Source: Deltaproteobacteria bacterium HGW-Deltaproteobacteria-15 (lineage in GTDB: Bacteria > Desulfobacterota > DSM-4660 > Desulfatiglandales > HGW-15). Taken from it: DNA of 64,000 nt. This document shows, in pieces, positions 59,368 to 64,000 of the stretch (positions are counted from its first letter, which is position 1; each line of letters opens with the position of its first letter). The notes beneath the pieces were generated by a model. The model had not been told where the DNA came from and did not search any database. It saw only the letters and a list, made by a program, of their open reading frames with translations. The translations under genes and the position numbers were made by a program. The stretch lies in assembly GCA_002840535.1 (NCBI GenBank), contig PHBH01000021.1:1-64000 (forward strand), read 5' to 3'.

Positions 59368-62052
59368 TTAGAATCTGTTACCGAACCGATTCCTCACATA
59401 CTGTACTTCGTCTTCCCTCGTGTTTACCTCTCCCTCCAGCCGCGCCTTCAGAAGAGTATCCAGGATCTGCTTGTAAAGCGGTCCGGGCTGCATCCCCATG
59501 TTCTTCAGATCTCTTCCTCTAAGAATAGTTCTCGTTCCCTTCAATTTGGTGAAATAAGTCGAGATGTTTCTCTTCAACTTTTGGCTCTTCGATCTCGCCA
59601 TGCTGTAGAGCAACGTTTCATTATCATACTGGGAAAGCAATGTGTAGAGGGAATGGTTATCCTCGTCTTGAAGCCGTTCGATCTGCTCCAGAGTCTGAGA
59701 TAATCCGAACCTCGGTTTGATCAGGCTCTGTTCTTCAGAATGGCCGAGCTGCAGCCTCTCTGCGAGTTCCTTGAGGCCCTCCTGATCAACCCCGGAGGTG
59801 AGACCGTGCCAGTACACTTTCCAGGGATCATAGCTTTCACCCAGGTAGAGGAGATTGAACCAGGAAAGCACCCCTTTGATCTCCTCCATGACTGCGCTCA
59901 TCTCGGGCGTGAGCTTCAGCCGGGGCGAGATGACCGTCAGGAGGTCGAATTCACTCATCCTCTGGATGGCCTTGAAAGGTTCCTGTTCGGTAAGGATGAG
60001 TTTCAGTTCCAGGAAGAGCCTCCGGCCGGAGACACCCTTGAAGGAATTGATAGAGACCGCATTTTTCATGAGAGAAAGTGTGAGTTTTCCGATCTTGAAG
60101 CCGAACCGCTGCTCGAATCGTATGGCCCTTAGCACACGCGTGGGGTCTTCCACAAAGCTGAGGTTGTGGAGGACGCGAATGACCTTTTCCTTGGTATCCT
60201 TGACCCCTCCAAAATAATCGATCAACCCCCCGAAGTCCCTCTTGTTCAGTTTGATGGCCAGGGTGTTGATGGTAAAATCGCGCCTGTAGAGATCCATCTT
60301 CAGGGAGCTCTCCTCAACATTGGGCAAGGCCGCAGGGGAATCGTAGTATTCGATCCTTGCCGTGGCCACATCGATCTTGAAGCCGTCCGGGAAGATCAGA
60401 ACGGCTGTGCCGAATTTCTGATGACTGCGCACCTTGATCCCATAGATCCTCGCGAATTCCTGAGCAAACCGGATCCCATCGCCCTCGATCACCACGTCGA
60501 CGTCGAAGTTTTCCCTCACGAGGAGGAGGTCCCTCACGAAACCTCCCACCAGAAAAGCGTTGTAACCGAGTCCATCCGCGGCAGTTCCGAGATCCGCGAG
60601 AATCTTCGAGACCTTCCTGGGAAGTCGCTCTTTTAGAACGGCAGTCATGTTTTTGTGCCTTCGGAAGTGGGAGGCGTGTTTGGACTCGTAGAGAAAGTCG
60701 GGTATGACAGGGCCGCCCACCAGGATGTTCAGAAGATCCGTCCGGGTGATTACCCCCACAACCCTGTGGTCATCCACGACGGGTAGAATCCTGATTTTGT
60801 TCTCTATGATCAGTTCCTGGACATCTTTCAGGGATGCGTCGGGGCCCACAGTGGAGTATTCGATGCTGGTGTACTCCTTCACAGGGATCTCCCCGAGTCC
60901 GAAGTAGACCGCCTTTTCCACGATCTGCCTGGTGATATAGCCGGTCAGGTTCTCCTGTTCGTCAATGGACAGCAGCACGTTGATGTTGTACTTGGTCATG
61001 ATGTTGGCCGCTTCCTTGATACTCTGGGAAGGCCGGATCCGGATGACAGGGGAGGACATCATGTCCTTTGCCCTTTTCTGAGGAATGATTCGACTCCGCA
61101 GGAGGTTCTGAAGCGTTTTTTCAACCTGTATCAGAGTCTTCTTCCTGATGGTGGCGGACGCCGCATAGGGGTGGCCCCCCCCGCCGAAGGCAAGGGCGAT
61201 ATCCGCCACGTTCACGTCCTCCCTTCTGCTCCTTGCCACCAGGTAGATCTTGTCTTCCATCTGGGCCAGGGCGAATATCACACTCAGGTTCTCCATCTCC
61301 ATGAACTTGTGAACCAGCACGGCAAAGTCACCTATGTACTCCTCCCGGATCGCCTTCGCGATGACGACATCAACGCCGTTGATGGTGTGGGTCACGGCGG
61401 ATTGTGTCAGGTCGTTCAAGAGCCACACCTGCTCGGATTTCAGTTCTCTGGTGAGCATGTCGCCGATCAGATTGAGGTTGGCGCCCTTTTCGATCAACCA
61501 CGCAGCCGCTATGAGATCTTCGGATCGGGTGGAGGAGAAGGTGAAGGAGCCCGTATCCTCATGGATGCCCAGACTCATGATCGTGGCCTCATCGGGGGTG
61601 ATCGGAATCGATCTCTCCCTGATGATTTCCGTGAGGATGGCCGTAGTGGACCCGGAATGCCGGATCACTTCGAAATCCCCTCGAACATCATCCTCTGAGT
61701 CGGGGTGATGATCGTAGACATGGACCTCCACGCCTTTCCTGTTCACAAGCTCGGCGAACTTGCCGATCCGGTTTTTCTGCCGCGTGTCGACAAGAATGAG
61801 CCGCCTGACCGATTCAAAATCGATCTGCTTGATCCTGGCGAAGTTGAAGAGATAGGAGGTGGAGTAGAGAAAAAAATTCCGAAGGTTTTTTTCCTGGGAG
61901 CCCGGAAATACCAGAATAGCGCGGGGGTATAGCTTCTTTGCCGCAATCATCGAGGCAAGGGCATCGAAGTCGGCATTCAAATGGGTGGTGATCACCTCAA
62001 CCTGCCGGCGTTCCCCTTTGGGCTCTTTCTCCTTTTCCGGCTCCTTTTCCAA
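59368..62052 (-). CDS. DHH-CBS-CBS-poly(A) polymerase/tRNA nucleotidyltransferase fusion
   Basis: An 894-residue multidomain protein. DHH/DHHA1 phosphoesterase at about 18-320 (NADFDALAS, YDHHPDSEDD, FGGGGHPYAAS), two CBS domains at about 330-450, then a class II nucleotidyltransferase from about 480 (LVGGFVRDLLL, FDVDVVIEGDG) with an RNA-binding tail. Proteins of this design add the terminal A (or CA) to tRNA 3' ends in Aquifex-like and deltaproteobacterial lineages, with a separate CC-adding enzyme. The DHH part may be an exo- or oligonuclease. The start is TTG 62052 behind GGGGATAAC. Followed by scpA. Confidence 0.9.
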   Translation of the reverse strand: MEKEPEKEKEPKGERRQVEVITTHLNADFDALASMIAAKKLYPRAILVFPGSQEKNLRNFFLYSTSYLFNFARIKQIDFESVRRLILVDTRQKNRIGKFAELVNRKGVEVHVYDHHPDSEDDVRGDFEVIRHSGSTTAILTEIIRERSIPITPDEATIMSLGIHEDTGSFTFSSTRSEDLIAAAWLIEKGANLNLIGDMLTRELKSEQVWLLNDLTQSAVTHTINGVDVVIAKAIREEYIGDFAVLVHKFMEMENLSVIFALAQMEDKIYLVARSRREDVNVADIALAFGGGGHPYAASATIRKKTLIQVEKTLQNLLRSRIIPQKRAKDMMSSPVIRIRPSQSIKEAANIMTKYNINVLLSIDEQENLTGYITRQIVEKAVYFGLGEIPVKEYTSIEYSTVGPDASLKDVQELIIENKIRILPVVDDHRVVGVITRTDLLNILVGGPVIPDFLYESKHASHFRRHKNMTAVLKERLPRKVSKILADLGTAADGLGYNAFLVGGFVRDLLLVRENFDVDVVIEGDGIRFAQEFARIYGIKVRSHQKFGTAVLIFPDGFKIDVATARIEYYDSPAALPNVEESSLKMDLYRRDFTINTLAIKLNKRDFGGLIDYFGGVKDTKEKVIRVLHNLSFVEDPTRVLRAIRFEQRFGFKIGKLTLSLMKNAVSINSFKGVSGRRLFLELKLILTEQEPFKAIQRMSEFDLLTVISPRLKLTPEMSAVMEEIKGVLSWFNLLYLGESYDPWKVYWHGLTSGVDQEGLKELAERLQLGHSEEQSLIKPRFGLSQTLEQIERLQDEDNHSLYTLLSQYDNETLLYSMARSKSQKLKRNISTYFTKLKGTRTILRGRDLKNMGMQPGPLYKQILDTLLKARLEGEVNTREDEVQYVRNRFGNRF

Positions 62053-62123
62053 TGTTATCCCCGCTCCTTCAAATGACGGATCATATCACACCGACATCGC
62101 CGCACGACATCCGGAATTTCAAG

Positions 62124-62161
62124 AAAAAAAGCCGGGCAGGAACAATGCGCCGGCTTTTTTT
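62124..62161 (-). terminator. Intrinsic terminator after dksA
   Basis: On the minus strand GCCGG pairs with CCGGC around a 14-base loop, extended by seven A-T pairs, then T7. It ends the rpoZ-dnaJ-dksA transcript. The symmetric A/T tracts could also stop plus-strand transcription. Confidence 0.88.
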
Positions 62162-62183
62162 CATGGGTGATGGAGAAGGTCGG

Positions 62184-62549
62184 CTACAGACCTTTGACTT
62201 TTTCTTCCATCTCCTGCCTTTTCTTGCAATCGATGCAGAACGTCGTCACCGGTCTGGCAATCAGCCTGGCTTCGGAGATCTCCTCTCCGCACACCTCGCA
62301 TATGCCGTATGTCCCGGTCTCAATTCTTTCTAGCGCTTCTTTGATCTTGCCGATGAGCTTTCTTTCCCGATCGCGTATCCTGAGAGTGAAGTTCCTGTCC
62401 GATTCCAGCGTGGCCCTGTCCGACGGATCCGGCATGTTTTCCTCTCGTGATGTCATCCCGCTCACGGTCTTGTTGGCTTCATGCAGAAGCTCGTCGAGCT
62501 TCTCATGAAGCAAGCCCCTGAAGTACTGGATTTTGGCGTCATTCATCAT
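62184..62549 (-). CDS. dksA: DksA/TraR-type zinc-finger regulator
   Basis: A 121-residue protein with a coiled coil (about 8-80) and a C4 zinc finger (CEVCGEEI and FCIDCKKR). DksA enters the RNA polymerase secondary channel and strengthens ppGpp effects. The coiled-coil tip reads REENMPDPSDRATLE, with DPSDRA as in DksA. ATG 62549 has GGAAG seven bases upstream; a TTG six codons earlier overlaps dnaJ. Co-transcribed with dnaJ and rpoZ. Confidence 0.9.
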   Translation of the reverse strand: MMNDAKIQYFRGLLHEKLDELLHEANKTVSGMTSREENMPDPSDRATLESDRNFTLRIRDRERKLIGKIKEALERIETGTYGICEVCGEEISEARLIARPVTTFCIDCKKRQEMEEKVKGL

Positions 62550-62563
62550 AACCCTACTTCCCT

Positions 62564-63673
62564 TCAAGCCTTCTTCAACTTGTCCCAGAATCCCTTGGTA
62601 TTCTTGCGCTTGCTCGACTCCGTGGTCTTGCCGAACTCTTGAAGGAGTTCGCGCTGGCGCTGATTGAGTTTCTTGGGCACCTTCACATTGACTTTCACGT
62701 AAAGGTCTCCTTTTCTATTTGTCTGAAGCAGCGGCATGCCAAAACCGTGCAGCTTCAGAACCTCGCCGGGCTGGGTCCCGGCGGGGATTTCAAGCTCCTG
62801 GCCCTGCTCGCTTCCAAGCACAGGAATCAGGACTTTGTCACCCAATGCAGCCTGTACAAAAGATATGGGGATCTCGCAATACAGGTGTTCTCCTTCCCTC
62901 ACAAAAAAGGGATGGTCCTTCACATGAAGAATTACGAAAAGGTCTCCTCGGGGTCCGCCATTACCCCCCGGTTCGCCCTCTCCCTGGAGCCTTAGCTGCG
63001 AGCCGGTGTCCACACCGGCAGGGATCCTTACAGTGATCTTCCTCTCTATCTTGGTTTTTCCGGCCCCGCTGCATTCCTGGCATGGATCGGTGATGATTCT
63101 ACCCTGTCCCTGGCAAGTGGGGCAGGTGGTGCTGATCTGAAAGAAGCCCTGGGTCCGCAGAATCTGTCCTCTTCCCTTGCATGTTTTGCATGCCTGGGGC
63201 TGAGTGCCTGGGGGCAACCCGGTGCCGCTACACTCTGAACAGACTTCCATCCTTCTGAAGTGGATCTCTTCCTCTCTGCCGGTCATGGCCTCCTCGAGGC
63301 TCAACTCGAGATCGTAACGGAGATTCTGGCCCTGCCTGGCCCTGCTCCTCCCCCTTGATCTCGTGCCGAATCCGAAGAAGTCCTCAAAGATATCTCCGAA
63401 GCTGCTGAAGATGTCGTCGAAACCGGAGAATCCGCGGAACCCGGTGCCGGCAAGGCCGTCGTGACCGAACTGATCGTAGATCTGCCTCTTCTCGGGATTT
63501 CTCAGCACCTCATAAGCCTCGGCGGCTTCCTTGAAGCGCTCCTCAGCCTCTCCATCCCCCGGGTTCCTGTCCGGGTGATACTTCATCGCGAGCTTTCGAT
63601 ACGCCTTTTTGATATCATCTTCCTCGGAGCTCCGAGATATCCCGAGAATTTCATAGTAATCCCTCTTCTGCAT
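62564..63673 (-). CDS. dnaJ: Chaperone DnaJ
   Basis: Hsp70 co-chaperone of 369 residues: J domain with HPD at 33-35, a Gly/Phe-rich linker ([19 protein letters not shown] in part), four CxxCxGxG zinc motifs (from CSECSGTG) and the substrate-binding C-terminal domain. GGGGATTTAC precedes the ATG. dnaK and grpE are not in the window. It lies between rpoZ and dksA. Confidence 0.95.
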   Translation of the reverse strand: MQKRDYYEILGISRSSEEDDIKKAYRKLAMKYHPDRNPGDGEAEERFKEAAEAYEVLRNPEKRQIYDQFGHDGLAGTGFRGFSGFDDIFSSFGDIFEDFFGFGTRSRGRSRARQGQNLRYDLELSLEEAMTGREEEIHFRRMEVCSECSGTGLPPGTQPQACKTCKGRGQILRTQGFFQISTTCPTCQGQGRIITDPCQECSGAGKTKIERKITVRIPAGVDTGSQLRLQGEGEPGGNGGPRGDLFVILHVKDHPFFVREGEHLYCEIPISFVQAALGDKVLIPVLGSEQGQELEIPAGTQPGEVLKLHGFGMPLLQTNRKGDLYVKVNVKVPKKLNQRQRELLQEFGKTTESSKRKNTKGFWDKLKKA

Positions 63674-63690
63674 CGTAAATCCCCTCGCGA

Positions 63691-64000
63691 CTACTCGGTC
63701 GGACCTCCTTCCTCAGGCTCTTTCTTCTCCGTTTCCTCATTTGCTGCCGCGGCTTCCAACTTGTGCGCCTCTTCAGCTGTCGTCTCCGGAAGGAGTTCCG
63801 GTTGTTCGCCGGCTTCGACTGTCCGCAGGTCGGTTTTGTCTGACTTGAAAACCTTACCCGCTGCGATTTCCCTGAGGGAAACAACGATATCCTTGTTCTT
63901 TGAGGAGATCGTGGGTTCTGAGCCCTTCCTGAGCAGTCTGACCCGCTTCGCGGCCATGTGGATGAGGGTAAAGCGGTTGTTTACTTTGTTCAGGCAGTCT
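63691..64000 (-). CDS. rpoZ: RNA polymerase omega subunit (5' end outside window)
   Basis: The visible frame encodes ...[20 protein letters not shown]..., the start of the omega fold, then [25 protein letters not shown] (quoted in part) and an acidic Glu/Ala-rich tail. The true start lies beyond base 64000; the ATG at 63957 is internal. Omega helps assemble RNA polymerase and, with DksA encoded downstream, forms a ppGpp-responsive pair. Confidence 0.9.
   Translation of the reverse strand, partial: DCLNKVNNRFTLIHMAAKRVRLLRKGSEPTISSKNKDIVVSLREIAAGKVFKSDKTDLRTVEAGEQPELLPETTAEEAHKLEAAAANEETEKKEPEEGGPTE

Overview
The window reads as chromosome of an anaerobic deltaproteobacterium (Desulfobacterota, Syntrophobacter-like by gene content). 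This is an inference from gene families, not from a database match. Supporting genes are a single-chain pyruvate:ferredoxin oxidoreductase, a group 3b type NiFe hydrogenase, a formate dehydrogenase alpha subunit, a Desulfovibrio-type ferredoxin, a ferredoxin:thioredoxin reductase-like protein, rubrerythrin/ferritin-like and Fe-superoxide dismutase oxygen defence, a TRAP transporter next to an acyl-CoA ligase, and a probable selenoprotein. No prophage, transposase gene, CRISPR array or rRNA was seen; one tRNA (Val, CAC) is present.

Layout. 0.1-7.7 kb: DegP protease divergent from FtsH, a DJ-1/PfpI protein, then a leftward run (fdhA, universal stress protein, nitroreductase-like protein, pcm). 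10.2-14.6 kb: a rightward kaiC-kaiB-kaiB-histidine kinase-response regulator cluster closed by an intrinsic terminator, then a ferredoxin. 15.0-21.1 kb: a leftward hydrogenase operon (GAF sensor, hydB, hydG, hydD, hydA) followed by a thioredoxin-like gene with an in-frame TGA that is best read as selenocysteine. 21.5-24.5 kb: a CysRS-like protein with an altered zinc/active site co-transcribed with an ABC-2 exporter. 24.7-26.8 kb: rtcB and archease (RNA repair). 27.0-28.5 kb: small regulatory and redox genes. 28.5-37 kb: DHOD-like protein, nifJ, flavin-binding protein, Tat-exported Fe-SOD, transketolase. 37.4-43.4 kb: small unknown proteins, a ferritin-like protein, a membrane PAS kinase, zinc-ribbon proteins. 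43.6-48.5 kb: typA, hemW, lepA. 48.7-54.1 kb: GntR regulator divergent from an acyl-CoA ligase-TRAP transporter set. 54.7-64 kb: Tat-exported alkaline phosphatase, a truncated membrane protein beside tRNA-Val, rluB-scpB-scpA-poly(A) polymerase/DHH, then dksA-dnaJ-rpoZ, with rpoZ cut by the window end.

Intergenic DNA is unusually rich in several families of short palindromic or tandem repeats. Many abut stop codons, and in four genes (pfpI, pcm, transketolase, nifJ) the repeat itself supplies the last codons and the stop. The strongest candidates for something undescribed are the UxxC thioredoxin-like selenoprotein, the CysRS-like protein with its exporter, the Kai-type cluster in an anaerobe, and the stop-codon-capturing repeats.
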